This document shows, in pieces, positions 1 through 9,024 of a stretch of DNA of 64,000 bases. Location of the stretch: NCBI RefSeq assembly GCF_934630525.1, contig NZ_CAKTVX010000001.1, positions 248,001 through 312,000 on the forward strand. Reading direction: 5' to 3'. This DNA comes from an uncultured Slackia sp. (GTDB lineage Bacteria; Actinomycetota; Coriobacteriia; Coriobacteriales; Eggerthellaceae). Numbering within the stretch: position 1 is the first letter of the stretch; every line of letters starts with the position of its first letter. The position numbers were made by a program, and so were the translations under genes. The notes under the pieces are model-generated. The model did no database searches and was not told the origin of the DNA. It saw nothing but the letters and a program-made list of their open reading frames with translations.

Positions 1-606
1 TACCACGAAATCGATGAGGGCGGCCTTACGCGCATCAAAGTGGCGCTCGTTTCTGGCGCGAGCCTTTCCGACGTCGCCGAAAAGCTTGGCTTTGCCGACG
101 TCATCGTATTTGGCTCTTCGGAGCGCGGCACGGGTCGACGTGGCCTGCATTCGGCGCTTGAAAACGTGTACGAGGCCGTTGTCGCGGCTCTGTATCTCGA
201 TGCCGGCATCGAAGGCGCGCAGCTCTTCATCGAGCGCACGCTTATTCCGCGCATGAGCATCGATATGGCGAAAGAGCCCGAAAATCCGAAGAGCGCCTTG
301 CAGGAAAAGCTGCAGGAAGAAGGCATCACGCCGACGTACAAGCTCATCGAGACCCAGGGTCCCCCGCACGATCGCACCTTCGTGTCGCAGGTGTTCGCGG
401 GCATGAAGGCGCTTGCTTCGGGCATGGGCCGCACGAAGAAAGAAGCCGAAAGCCAGGCAGCGAAAACCGCGCTTGACGAAATGAACTCCAAGCAAGCTGC
501 GAAGGCGGAGGCCAAGGCGGCACGCGAGCAGGAAAAACGTGCGAAGCGCGAGAAGCGCGAGCAGGAAAAGCGTGCGAAGGCAGCTGCGAAGCACAGCCAG
601 GAGTAG
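1..606 (+). CDS. rnc: Ribonuclease III, 3' part (5' end outside window)
   Basis: Double-strand-specific endoribonuclease for rRNA and mRNA processing in the cytoplasm. The frame is open from base 1, so the start and the first catalytic signature lie upstream. Visible are the end of the RNase III domain, with ENVYEAVVAALYLDAG containing the second catalytic glutamate, and then a double-stranded-RNA-binding domain (roughly visible residues 97-165, starting PKSALQEKLQEEG and ending AAKTALDEM). A Lys/Arg/Ala/Glu-rich tail of about 35 residues follows, longer than usual for the family. The stop lies 6 bases before smc, and the smc ribosome binding site (AGGAG) lies in the last codons, so the two are co-transcribed. 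Confidence 0.95.
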   Translation, partial: YHEIDEGGLTRIKVALVSGASLSDVAEKLGFADVIVFGSSERGTGRRGLHSALENVYEAVVAALYLDAGIEGAQLFIERTLIPRMSIDMAKEPENPKSALQEKLQEEGITPTYKLIETQGPPHDRTFVSQVFAGMKALASGMGRTKKEAESQAAKTALDEMNSKQAAKAEAKAAREQEKRAKREKREQEKRAKAAAKHSQE

Positions 607-612
607 GCATAC

Positions 613-3600
613 ATGCATCTGAAATCCCTGATCCTGAAAGGGTTTAAGTCGTTCGCCGACCGTTCCGTGATTTCTCTCGAACCGGGCATCACGGCAATCG
701 TCGGTCCGAACGGCTCGGGCAAATCGAATATCTCCGACTCGGTGCTGTGGGTGCTTGGTGAGCGCAACGCGAAGAACTTGCGCGGCCAGGCCATGGAAGA
801 CGTCATTTTTGCGGGCTCCTCGGCCCGCAAAAGCGTCGGCGTCGCCGAGGTTGAACTCGTGCTCGATAATTCCGACGGCACGCTGCCCGTCGATTTCAAC
901 GAGGTGTCGCTCACCCGCCGCATGTACCGTTCCGGTGAAAGCGAATACCTCATCAACGGCGCACCCGCCCGCCGCATGGACTTCATGGACATCCTGCACG
1001 ATACCGGCCTTGGCACGGGCGCGCACTCTATCATCAGCCAGGGCAAGCTCGACGCTATTCTTGCGAGCAAGCCCGAAGACCGTCGCACGCTCATCGAGGA
1101 AGCTGCGGGCGTTCTGAAGCACAAGCAACGCAAGGAACGCTCCGAGCGTAAGCTTGCGAGCATGGATGCGAGCCTCGCGCGCGTGAAAGACGTTACGGCC
1201 GAGGTTGAGCGCCAGCTGAAACCGCTTGCCCGCAAGGCGCAACGAGCCAAACAATACCAAGGCTTGGCCGATGAGCTCGCCCGACTCGATTTGGTGCTCG
1301 CGGTCGATGATTTGCGCACGCTGCAGGGCAAATGGGATGCGACTCTGAAGAGCGAAAACGAAGCTGCCGCGGGCATCGATGTGCAGAAAATCAAAGCCCA
1401 GAAGGCCGAGGAAGAGCTCGAAGCACTGCAGCTGGCGCTTCAGGAAAAAGGCCTGTATGTGGGTGATCTCACCGCGCAGCGCGGGCGCTTCCATATGGTG
1501 GTCGAGCGTTTCGAGTCGGCCGATATGCTTCTTTCCGAAAAGGCGCGCTCGATTCGATCCCGTCGCGAGCAGGCCGAAAACACCGCGATGGGCAGTGCCC
1601 GCCGCATCGCGAATTTCGAAGAGGAAGTAGCCGCGTTGCAGGAGCAACTCGACGAGCGCACGGCTCGCCGCGATGCGCTGGCCACGCAGGTTGAAGAGTT
1701 GAAGACGCAATTCGACGAAGCGAAGGCCGAACGCCAGTCGCGTGACGTTGAGCTGGCCGAAGTGCAGCGCTCTTTGCGTCAGCGCGAGCGCGAAATCGAC
1801 GAGAAAACGGCGAAGCGCGCGCGTTTGCAAGATGCTCTTTCGGGGCGCATGTCAACCAAGCAGCTCCTTGAATCGAAGCGTGAGGAAATCGATGCCGAGC
1901 TCGAGGGCGCAACGGTCGAGCTCGATGAGAAATGCAAGGGCCTCGATGAAGAGACCGCCGCGCTGGCCGAGCTGCTCGAGAAGAGCCGCGCGGCTACCGA
2001 AGACGTGACAGCTGCTGAGCGTGCGGTGGCCATGGCGACCTCAACGCTCGACGATAAGCGTAAAGCCGTCCAGCGTCTCGAAGGCAAAATCGCCGCTCTT
2101 GAGGAAATCAACCGCGGCATGCTCTCGAAAAACGATGCTTCGGCATGGGTTGCCGAGCATGGCGAGGAATTCGACGCGGCCATTGCGCCCCTCGCCGCAG
2201 AGGTTCGCGCCCCTCAAGACCTCGAGGCTCTTGTTGAGCAGCTCCTCGGCGAAGATATCGCGAGCATGTATGTGCGCGAAGCCGCATCTGCGCAAAGCAT
2301 CGTGGATGCCCTTTCCCAAACGGGCGCAACTGGCACGGCGTCGGTACTCGTTGCCGGCAGCGCGCCCGAGTGCATTTCGTGCGACAAGCCGCGGCTGCTC
2401 GATGCGCTCGACTATCCCGAGCACGTGCGAGGGCTTCTGGAGTCGCTTTTGGGTGATGTGTTCCTGGTCGACTCGCTCGAAGAGGGCCTTGGGGCCCGAG
2501 CGGGAAGCGCCCGCGCGCGATTCGCGACCAAGGACGGCATCGTCGTGTGGCCGGGCGCGAAAATCACGGTACGCATGGGGTCTGCCGGCGTAGAGGGCAT
2601 GCTCGCTCGCGAGCGAGAGCTCGACGATTTGCGGGCGCAGCTCGAGGCTTCCAATAAGGAGCACGCCGCAGCACAGACGGAGCTCGAGCGCCTTCAGGGC
2701 GATCTGGAGCGCAAGCGCGCCATGAGCTTGGAACTTTCTCGAACCCATGCGCAGCGCGCTGGTGCTCAAGCAAGCGCCCAGGCCGAACGTGAGCGTCTCG
2801 CGAAACGCGTGGGAACGCTTCAGGCGTCGCAGAAAAGCGTCGCGGAAGACTTGGCTCGCGTGAATGTCGAGCTCGCCAAAACAGAGCCTGAAGTCGAGGA
2901 GCTTGGCCAGGCTATCGAAGCCTTGCGCGTTTCGCGCATCGACGCCGAAGAGCGCATGAGTGACATTTCGGGCGCTCGCGCCATTGCGTACGAACGTGAG
3001 CAGGCTCTTTCGAGCAAGCTTTCCGAAAGCAAGCTCGAATTCGCCACGGCGAAGGAGCGCTCGCTTTCACTCACGCGCGAGCACCGCGAACGCGTGCGCG
3101 ATTTGGAGCGTGCGCAGCATGCGAAAGAGCATGCCGAGCGCGATCTCGTGGTGCTCGATGTCGCGAGCAGGCGCATCGAGCCGTTGCATGACGTGCTGCA
3201 AAACCTGAAAGAATCGGCCACCGCATGGGTGAACGACCTTGCGGGAAAAGCGGCGCTTGAGCAGAGCAATTCCGCCTCGCTCAATGCCTCCATCAATGAG
3301 GCGCGTGCTGCCTCGCGCGCCGCCCATGACGAACTTGAAGCGACGCAGGCGAAGCTCAATGAGGTTCGCATCGAGAAGGGCAAACTCGAAGTTCAGGTGG
3401 AAGCCGCGATTTCGACCATCGTCGACGAATGCGGCACGCCGCTTGAAACCGCGCTCGAGATTCCCGCGCCGGAAGACCGCGCCGCGGCCGAGGGCGAGGC
3501 GTTCAAAATGCGCCGCCGCCTGAATTCCATGGGCACCATCGATTCTTCGGCCGCCGAAGAATACGAGGCCATGAAGGAGCGCTTCGATTTCATGGCTGCT

Positions 3601-4146
3601 CAGGTGGAAGACATGGAAGCCGCGCGCCGCTCGCTCAAGCGCATCGTCGCCGCGATCGACGAGCGCATGCAGCAGCAGTTCGATGTGACGTTTGAACAGG
3701 TGAACGAGAATTTCAAGACCATTTTCGCCCAGCTGTTCCCGGGTGGCTCCGCTTCGCTTTCGCTTGTCGGTGGGGAAGAGGGCCAAAGCTCGCTCGGCGT
3801 CGAGGTCGAGGCGCAGCCGCGCGGCAAGAAAATCTCGAAGATGACGCTCATGTCGGGCGGCGAGAAATCGCTCACGGCCATCGCGTTGCTGTTCGCGGTG
3901 TATCGTATTCGCCATGCCCCGTTTTACATTCTCGACGAGGTGGAAGCGGCGCTTGACGACAGCAACCTGAGGCGCCTTATCGCGTATCTGGCCACGCTGC
4001 GCAACGAAACGCAGCTCATCATGATCACGCATCAGCGCCGCACCATGGAGATGTCCGATGTGCTCTACGGCGTGTCGATGCAGGCCGATGGCGTGACGAA
4101 GGTCTTCTCGCAGCGTCTGAAAGATGCGCTTCCGCATGCGGAATAG
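613..4146 (+). CDS. smc: Chromosome segregation protein SMC
   Basis: Condensin ATPase that compacts and segregates the chromosome. At 1177 residues it is normal length for bacterial SMC. Order: Walker A GPNGSGKS (residues 31-38), long N-terminal coiled coil, hinge (about 505-665), C-terminal coiled coil, ABC signature LMSGGEKSL (about 1079) and Walker B FYILDEVEAALDD (about 1105). ATG is preceded by AGGAG inside the end of rnc. In many actinobacteria ftsY follows directly; here it is 4.9 kb away, beyond an accessory block. A strong intrinsic terminator follows the stop. Confidence 0.98.
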   Translation: MHLKSLILKGFKSFADRSVISLEPGITAIVGPNGSGKSNISDSVLWVLGERNAKNLRGQAMEDVIFAGSSARKSVGVAEVELVLDNSDGTLPVDFNEVSLTRRMYRSGESEYLINGAPARRMDFMDILHDTGLGTGAHSIISQGKLDAILASKPEDRRTLIEEAAGVLKHKQRKERSERKLASMDASLARVKDVTAEVERQLKPLARKAQRAKQYQGLADELARLDLVLAVDDLRTLQGKWDATLKSENEAAAGIDVQKIKAQKAEEELEALQLALQEKGLYVGDLTAQRGRFHMVVERFESADMLLSEKARSIRSRREQAENTAMGSARRIANFEEEVAALQEQLDERTARRDALATQVEELKTQFDEAKAERQSRDVELAEVQRSLRQREREIDEKTAKRARLQDALSGRMSTKQLLESKREEIDAELEGATVELDEKCKGLDEETAALAELLEKSRAATEDVTAAERAVAMATSTLDDKRKAVQRLEGKIAALEEINRGMLSKNDASAWVAEHGEEFDAAIAPLAAEVRAPQDLEALVEQLLGEDIASMYVREAASAQSIVDALSQTGATGTASVLVAGSAPECISCDKPRLLDALDYPEHVRGLLESLLGDVFLVDSLEEGLGARAGSARARFATKDGIVVWPGAKITVRMGSAGVEGMLARERELDDLRAQLEASNKEHAAAQTELERLQGDLERKRAMSLELSRTHAQRAGAQASAQAERERLAKRVGTLQASQKSVAEDLARVNVELAKTEPEVEELGQAIEALRVSRIDAEERMSDISGARAIAYEREQALSSKLSESKLEFATAKERSLSLTREHRERVRDLERAQHAKEHAERDLVVLDVASRRIEPLHDVLQNLKESATAWVNDLAGKAALEQSNSASLNASINEARAASRAAHDELEATQAKLNEVRIEKGKLEVQVEAAISTIVDECGTPLETALEIPAPEDRAAAEGEAFKMRRRLNSMGTIDSSAAEEYEAMKERFDFMAAQVEDMEAARRSLKRIVAAIDERMQQQFDVTFEQVNENFKTIFAQLFPGGSASLSLVGGEEGQSSLGVEVEAQPRGKKISKMTLMSGGEKSLTAIALLFAVYRIRHAPFYILDEVEAALDDSNLRRLIAYLATLRNETQLIMITHQRRTMEMSDVLYGVSMQADGVTKVFSQRLKDALPHAE

Positions 4147-4158
4147 GCTTTGTATACG

Positions 4159-4189
4159 AAAGCGGGACAGGTTACCCTGTCCCGCTTTT
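4159..4189 (+). terminator. Intrinsic terminator after smc
   Basis: A 13-bp perfect stem (AAAGCGGGACAGG pairing with its complement), a TTAC loop and a T run. It closes the rnc-smc transcript and also marks the left edge of the accessory block before ftsY. Confidence 0.9.
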
Positions 4190-4229
4190 CCGTAAGTGCG
4201 GTCGCAGCGAGAACACAAGGGTTCTCGAT

Positions 4230-4823
4230 TTACGCAGCCTGCGTCTTCGTCCGGCCAATAAGCTCCGATATGCCTGCATATACGAGGAATATCGCAAGGA
4301 TGAGAAGCCCTATGCCTCCCACCAAGCCAAATACCGCAACTCCGAGGTACGAGGCCCCGAACAGGCAGATGAACCCTGCAGCCGCACACCAGATGCATAT
4401 ACCGGCTAGCTTGCTTTGCGAGAAGTTCAGCGCGCCGACGGCGACGAGGATGATTCCGCCCACGAGATATGCCGCGCCATCTATAAGAGCCATTGCCGCG
4501 ACAAGTTCGGGGTCGATGAGGGCGCCCTGAGCTGCGAACGCGAGATAGACGATGCCCTTCACAAAATTCTGGCCCATAAGCACAATGCTCAAAACGCCGT
4601 TGACGGTCGCATTAAGCAATTGCCCGTCGAGAATCATGAAGATTACGGCGATTATGATCGCTGGGTATGCCGCAAGCACCCAGGGAAGCACGCCGATGTC
4701 CGCGTCTCCTCCAATGAAGCCAAGCATGATGGGCACCTGCGCGATAATCAAAAGCCCGAGCAACATATTGCACAGCGGCGCCGTGGTCGCATACTTCGTA
4801 TTCATGGCCGCCGCTAATCCCAA
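4230..4823 (-). CDS. Six-TM membrane protein, weakly GPR1/FUN34/YaaH-like
   Basis: A 197-residue, very hydrophobic protein with about six membrane segments. The N-terminal TTAPL followed by six helices recalls the acetate/succinate uptake family (GPR1/FUN34/YaaH), whose signature is NPAPL, but the resemblance is weak and the signature is not intact. The exact start is uncertain: TTG at 4823 or ATG at 4805. The frame continues upstream without interruption to a stop at 4857-4859, beyond which the same frame reads as an acyl-CoA dehydrogenase N-terminus. The gene may therefore use a start inside a decayed gene, or be a fusion scar. Function not established. Confidence 0.5.
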   Translation of the reverse strand: MGLAAAMNTKYATTAPLCNMLLGLLIIAQVPIMLGFIGGDADIGVLPWVLAAYPAIIIAVIFMILDGQLLNATVNGVLSIVLMGQNFVKGIVYLAFAAQGALIDPELVAAMALIDGAAYLVGGIILVAVGALNFSQSKLAGICIWCAAAGFICLFGASYLGVAVFGLVGGIGLLILAIFLVYAGISELIGRTKTQAA

Positions 4824-5039
4824 GACCTCGTTTACGATAAGCTCGCTTACCGTATCTTAGCCCTGGCCTCCGTATCCTTCAGGAATCGACATTCCAATGA
4901 AGCCCGCTTCGGCCAATTTGTCCCAACTGCGGCGGGGGAAGCCGCCCTGCATAGTATCGGCCTGGATGGCTGCGATGGTGTCGGGAGCAGTGCAGAATTG
5001 CTCAACGGAATCCCTAAGGAGCGATTGCTCGTCTGTCAT
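4806..5039 (-). pseudogene. Acyl-CoA dehydrogenase N-terminal remnant
   Basis: Reading on the minus strand from ATG 5039 gives about 60 residues typical of an acyl-CoA dehydrogenase N-terminus (start MTDEQSLLRDSVEQFC, then GFIGMSIPEGYGGQG). A TAA stop then interrupts the conserved GGQG-D-T stretch. The same frame continues as DTVSELIVNE, still like the family, before becoming the hydrophobic sequence of the membrane ORF. The catalytic and FAD-binding remainder (about 300 residues) is missing. This is a truncated, stop-containing relic. Confidence 0.7.
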
Positions 5040-5285
5040 GTCATGAAATAGCTCATCGCGTTCTCCTTGTGTTGCGTGTGGTATTTCCCTACGTTGCTTC
5101 AGGCGCGTCCCGGGTGCGCCTTGTCGAATGCTGCGAGAAAGTTCGTTGCATCACGTGATGAGACCACTATTCTTTGCGGTAAAGATGCATTGGACTCGTG
5201 TAACGTTTCGCCTACACCGTTTTCGTAACGTTTCGAATTTGGGACATATGCAACGCATTGGCTCTTGACTTTTTTGAGGCGCCCC
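5040..5285. other. Spacer between divergent gene relics
   Basis: About 250 bases between the acyl-CoA dehydrogenase relic (minus) and the TetR relic (plus). A regulator and its target would share this as a promoter region. Short open frames on the minus strand here show no recognisable protein features. No clear promoter or operator was identified. Confidence 0.4.
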
Positions 5286-5847
5286 ATGGATAAGCGCTTA
5301 GAGGAAAATATCTGAGTGAAAAACCCAAATCGCCAGCGCATATTTCACGTTGCCCAAGCAAATCGAGGGGGATGACCCTGACGAAATCGCGATTTCTCAA
5401 ATTGCGTCGCTGGCACGCGTGTCGCGCATGGCCTACTACCGGAATTTCTCATGCAGGCGCGATATCGTGCGCTGCTACATTGGCTCGGTGCTGCGCGCCG
5501 ATATGAACAAGCTCATAAACTCGTCGTGCGATTTCTGGAGCCGTGAGTATGGAACGAAATTCTTCGAATTAATGAGGTAGCATCGTGAACTCATATTGCT
5601 GCTCGAACGTTTCGGCTATTCGTCGGTTCTGCTCGAATGTTCGAACGAGGCAAATGTCGAGTATGCCGGAGACATGCCGCAAGGGTCGATCGACCGCTTC
5701 TCGCTGTATTTCGCAACGGGTGCCACGTTTAACGCATGCATGATTTGGCTGCATGAGGGATGCAAGGAATCGCCCGAAGAAATGTCTGAGTGCTTCGGGC
5801 GATTCTGCTCGCTTATTGCGGCAGACGAGGCATGCCCCTCGCGATGA
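5286..5847 (+). pseudogene. TetR-family regulator, broken by stop and frameshift
   Basis: From about 5320 the frame gives a TetR DNA-binding domain (ISQIASLARVSRMAYYRNF), then a TAG at 5578-5580. The same frame then continues with a typical TetR C-terminal domain (HRELILLLERFGYSSVLLE and YFATGATFNACMIWLHEG) to 5847. Upstream, the expected N-terminus (NPNRQRIFHVAQA) is in another frame from about 5320, with a TGA before it, so there is also a frameshift near 5345-5360. The gene is inactive unless these are assembly errors. It faces away from the acyl-CoA dehydrogenase relic, suggesting a former regulator and target pair. Confidence 0.75.
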
Positions 5848-5853
5848 ATTAGG

Positions 5854-5904
5854 GATTCGATAAAGCCCGCCAACTGCACAGGTTGGCGGGCTTTTTGCTG
5901 TGGT
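5854..5904 (+). terminator. Terminator cassette, copy 1
   Basis: A 13-bp stem (AAAGCCCGCCAAC and its complement) with a 7-base loop and T5. The 51-base segment, including the flanks GATTCGAT and GCTGTGGT, recurs at 8975-9024 with only the loop region changed. The stem can also end the minus-strand LysR transcript. Confidence 0.85.
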
Positions 5905-5926
5905 GGCGGAATCGGATGCCGCTCTC

Positions 5927-6820
5927 CTATATTGCGGTGAGCGCAGCTTTCATTGCGTGCGCGAGCAACGTCGCCATCTCGGCGTTGCCTGTGTAGGCGA
6001 GACCGAGATGAATATCCGGCAGGTCGGCCACTACATCGACGCATGCGACGTTGTAGTGTTGGGAGAACTTCTCGCATAGGCGGCTCGCGATGAAGATGCC
6101 TTGGTTGAGGCTCGCTGCAAGCATGGCACTTTCGCCATCGGAATATGCGGCGAGCCCTTCCTGCGGCAGGCCTAATTTATGCAGGCATGTGCCCATTCTG
6201 GAAAGCGAGCCATGTACAGGATATTGATACGAGCCTATGACATGCTCTTTTAAAAGCTCTTCAATATGCACCTCGCATTTTGCCGCAAGCGAGTTTTCCA
6301 TGGAAACGTAAACGCATGGTGTACTTTTCGCTATGGGAATGAACGATATCCCTTCAAGTGTCTCGATTTCCACATCGACCGTTACGGCTGCGTCTATCAG
6401 ATTGTCCACGAGGCATTCCGTCAACGAAGAAAGTGTGTCGCGGCGCAGCTTGATTCCTGCGGCGAAGCGTGGGTCTTTCATGATGGGCTGCAACGCTCGC
6501 TCTATCCAAGGCTCGGCGAGGGGGCCGTCATAACCGAGGGTAATCGCGCCTTCGCCGTTAAGGGCAAGGTCGCGTGCCGTGGCCGTATAGCTTTCGAAGG
6601 TCTCTTTCAGGCCTTCCATGCGCGGGAATAAATACGAGCCTGCCGGTGAGAGCTCGATATGCGAGCCGCTGCGCGTAAACAGTTCGAAGCCCAGCGCCTC
6701 TTCAAGCGCCGAAATGCGTTGGCTTACTGTGGGTTGCGACATATAAAGATATCGCCCCGCCGCGGAAAAGCTGCCCAGCCTCGCCGCGGCGAGGAAGCAT
6801 TCTATATCCCTGAATTCCAT
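5927..6820 (-). CDS. LysR-family transcriptional regulator
   Basis: 297 residues, normal for the family. The N-terminal winged HTH is clear (MEFRDIECFLAAARLGSFS, then QPTVSQRISALEEALG and LFTRS). The remainder is a periplasmic-binding-fold effector domain. ATG at 6820 follows GGGAGG. It is divergent from the flavoprotein gene at 7019, the classic arrangement in which LysR controls its neighbour. A palindrome in the shared spacer (6903-6921) is a candidate site. Effector unknown. Confidence 0.9.
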   Translation of the reverse strand: MEFRDIECFLAAARLGSFSAAGRYLYMSQPTVSQRISALEEALGFELFTRSGSHIELSPAGSYLFPRMEGLKETFESYTATARDLALNGEGAITLGYDGPLAEPWIERALQPIMKDPRFAAGIKLRRDTLSSLTECLVDNLIDAAVTVDVEIETLEGISFIPIAKSTPCVYVSMENSLAAKCEVHIEELLKEHVIGSYQYPVHGSLSRMGTCLHKLGLPQEGLAAYSDGESAMLAASLNQGIFIASRLCEKFSQHYNVACVDVVADLPDIHLGLAYTGNAEMATLLAHAMKAALTAI

Positions 6821-6902
6821 TAGCGCCTCCCTTGACCGCCTATGCCGTCATTTTCCCACGTTCCCATCACGGGCGCTGCTGAATTTTGGCGCTTTTGCTT
6901 CT

Positions 6903-6921
6903 CCATTGAATTTTCGAATGG
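6903..6921. promoter_or_regulatory. Candidate LysR operator
   Basis: Imperfect palindrome CCATTGAATTTTCGAATGG between the divergent LysR and flavoprotein genes. Its size and AT-rich centre fit the LysR T-N11-A type of site. Assignment rests on position and symmetry only. Confidence 0.4.
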
Positions 6922-7018
6922 GCCATTGGAGGACGTTTCGATAGCGGCGTTTCGCTTTGGCTACAGTGAAGTTAGTCCCAAAAGGGGCATTCGTTCATCT
7001 CCGAGGAAGGGGAATGCG

Positions 7019-8875
7019 ATGAGTGAGGAAGTAACGAGAAGGTCATTTCTGAAAGGCGCCGGGGCTACGGCCTTTGGCGCGGCTGTGATGGGTGGGTTTG
7101 CCGGCTGTTCGCCATCGGGTTCGACCGAGAAAGATGCGGATTCGGCGAGCGGTACGGCTTCGGTATCGAAAACGATCGAGTTCAACGGGCAAACGCTGCC
7201 GGCAAGCATGGCCAAGCCCGAAGCGATTCCGGAAGACAAAATCACCGAGACGCTCGAATGCGATGTGCTGGTAATTGGCGGCGGCATATCGGGTGTGCCC
7301 GCGGCTTCTATCGCCGCGGAAAAGGGCGCGAAGGTTATTTGCGTCGAAAAAGGCGCGACGCCCTGCGTTACCCGTCCCACCGGCATGTCGTGGTTCGGCA
7401 CGAAAAAGCTCAAGGAGCTCGGTGTGCTGTGTACGGAAGAGGAAAAGGCGACCATTGTAAAAGACGTTTTCGGCGGTGCAAATGCCACTTCGAAGCAGGA
7501 TATTGTTCGCCTGTGGCTCGATGAATCGGGCGAGGCGGGCGATTACCTGACCGACATCATCGAGGCAAGCGGCATCCCTGTGCGCGTCGGTGGCTACTAC
7601 GGTTACTATAAGCACTTCAATACGGTCGAGGAATCTCAAGAGGATATGAAGAAGACTGGCGGCGTCTTCAGTGACTCGTACTGGAATATGTATGCGCTGC
7701 AGCACCAAGTGGGCGAAAACGACGAGCCGGGTGTCTGCCTTTGGGGTCGCCCCGATTTCTCGGATGCCGACTGGCTGACTCCGATTTACGAGCATGCGGC
7801 CGAGCAAGGCGCGGAATTCATCTTCAATACCACCGCAGAGCAGCTTGAACGCGAAGAAGGCTGGGAGAGCGATTCCTCGAAGCGCGTAACGGGTGCCATC
7901 TGCTCTCAGTCGGGCAAATACATCCGAATCAAGGCGAGCAAGGGCGTCATCCTCGCAACGGGCGGATTCGACTGGGACGACGAGATGGTTGATTACTATT
8001 ACCCCATCGGTCTTCGTACGTGCCGCACCTGGCAAAAATGGATGACGGGCGACGGCCACAAGATGGGCGTTTGGGTCGGCGCGAAGATGGAAGATCCGGG
8101 CCAATACGTGTCTCATATGATGGGCACGGTGGCACCCGCGGCCGTCATGCGAAGTGACGCCATGATGATGGAGACGGAATCCACGGCATTCATCACGCCG
8201 TGGAAGGAATGGGCGCTTCCGTCAAACGCGTTGGCTCCTGTCCTCTACGTTAACCAACGTGGTGAACGCTTTATGAATGAGGAAATCGGCTATTTCATGT
8301 CGGGTCCGACCATCGATAAGCAGCCTAATGGTTTGCTCTGGGCTCTGTGGGATGGCGATTCCGAGAACAAGGTCGTGCCGCATTATTTCGACCGCCTCGT
8401 TGATGGCATCGACACGAAAGAGCATTCTGAAAAGATGATCGAGGCGGGCCTGCTTATCAAGGCCGACACGATCGACGAGCTTATCGAGAAGATGAACGAC
8501 GCTAATTGGGACAACGGAGCATTCGACGGGGAGCAGTTCAAAGAAACGCTCGCGCATTACAACGAAATGTGCAAAGCCGGCGAAGATACCGATTTCTATA
8601 AGCCTGCTACCTGGCTTACTACGATTGATACGCCGCCGTATTACGCCGCCGAGATGGGCTCCTCGTGGATGACGACCGTTGGCGGTTTGGAAATTGACAA
8701 GCAGCTGCATGTGCTTGACGTTTCGCGCGAACCGATTCCCGGCTTGTATGCGGGCGGCAATCCGGCAGGATGCTTCTACGGAAACATTTATGCTCCGCAG
8801 GTGCCAATGAGCCTTTCAGGGCATTCCACTACGCTGAGCTACGTGGCCGCACGAAACTGCGTGGACGGAATCTAG
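7019..8875 (+). CDS. Tat-exported FAD-dependent reductase (fumarate-reductase flavoprotein family)
   Basis: 618 residues. The twin-arginine signal is clear: RRSFLKGAGATAFGAA, ending in GFAGC, a possible lipoprotein cysteine. The FAD dinucleotide-binding motif follows (CDVLVIGGGISGVPAAS), with the FAD_binding_2 C-terminal motif GLYAGGNPAG near the end. It is probably anchored outside the membrane and reduces an organic electron acceptor. Eggerthellaceae carry many such enzymes, each for a different substrate, so the substrate cannot be named. No FMN-binding or haem motif is seen, so electrons must come from a separate donor. The start at 7019 is chosen for AGGAAGGGG just upstream and the Tat motif position; an in-frame upstream extension has no such support. 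Confidence 0.9.
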   Translation: MSEEVTRRSFLKGAGATAFGAAVMGGFAGCSPSGSTEKDADSASGTASVSKTIEFNGQTLPASMAKPEAIPEDKITETLECDVLVIGGGISGVPAASIAAEKGAKVICVEKGATPCVTRPTGMSWFGTKKLKELGVLCTEEEKATIVKDVFGGANATSKQDIVRLWLDESGEAGDYLTDIIEASGIPVRVGGYYGYYKHFNTVEESQEDMKKTGGVFSDSYWNMYALQHQVGENDEPGVCLWGRPDFSDADWLTPIYEHAAEQGAEFIFNTTAEQLEREEGWESDSSKRVTGAICSQSGKYIRIKASKGVILATGGFDWDDEMVDYYYPIGLRTCRTWQKWMTGDGHKMGVWVGAKMEDPGQYVSHMMGTVAPAAVMRSDAMMMETESTAFITPWKEWALPSNALAPVLYVNQRGERFMNEEIGYFMSGPTIDKQPNGLLWALWDGDSENKVVPHYFDRLVDGIDTKEHSEKMIEAGLLIKADTIDELIEKMNDANWDNGAFDGEQFKETLAHYNEMCKAGEDTDFYKPATWLTTIDTPPYYAAEMGSSWMTTVGGLEIDKQLHVLDVSREPIPGLYAGGNPAGCFYGNIYAPQVPMSLSGHSTTLSYVAARNCVDGI

Positions 8876-8915
8876 CCTTCTTCTTTGGTCGCGTCCTCCC
8901 CCGGCGATCTTTCCT

Positions 8916-8949
8916 GCCGGCGGCGATTCCCCTCCCATACGCCGCCGGC
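8916..8949 (+). terminator. Hairpin after flavoprotein gene
   Basis: Perfect 10-bp stem (GCCGGCGGCG and its complement) with a 14-base loop, followed by a short pyrimidine stretch. Probably ends the flavoprotein transcript. Confidence 0.6.
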
Positions 8950-8974
8950 CTCTTTGCCTTTCATTCGAAAAGAT

Positions 8975-9024
8975 GATTCGATAAAGCCCGCCAGCGCGCG
9001 CGTTGGCGGGCTTTTTGCTGTGGT
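8975..9024 (+). terminator. Terminator cassette, copy 2
   Basis: Near-identical to 5854-5904: the same AAAGCCCGCCA stem, T5 run and flanks, with a GC-rich loop instead. It lies just before ftsY. Together the two copies bracket the LysR/flavoprotein pair. Confidence 0.85.

Noticed and set aside
36..610. Minus-strand frames opposite rnc
   Set aside because: Shadow frames of a well-supported gene.
3067..4398. A 443-codon minus-strand open frame opposite smc
   Set aside because: High-GC antisense shadow of smc, with His/Arg-rich composition and no homology.
5099..5400. Short minus-strand open frames in the relic spacer
   Set aside because: No recognisable protein features, overlapping each other and the TetR relic.
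6842..7018. Longer N-terminus for the flavoprotein
   Set aside because: It would place the Tat signal at residue 60 and covers the intergenic operator region; the 7019 start has an ideal binding site.
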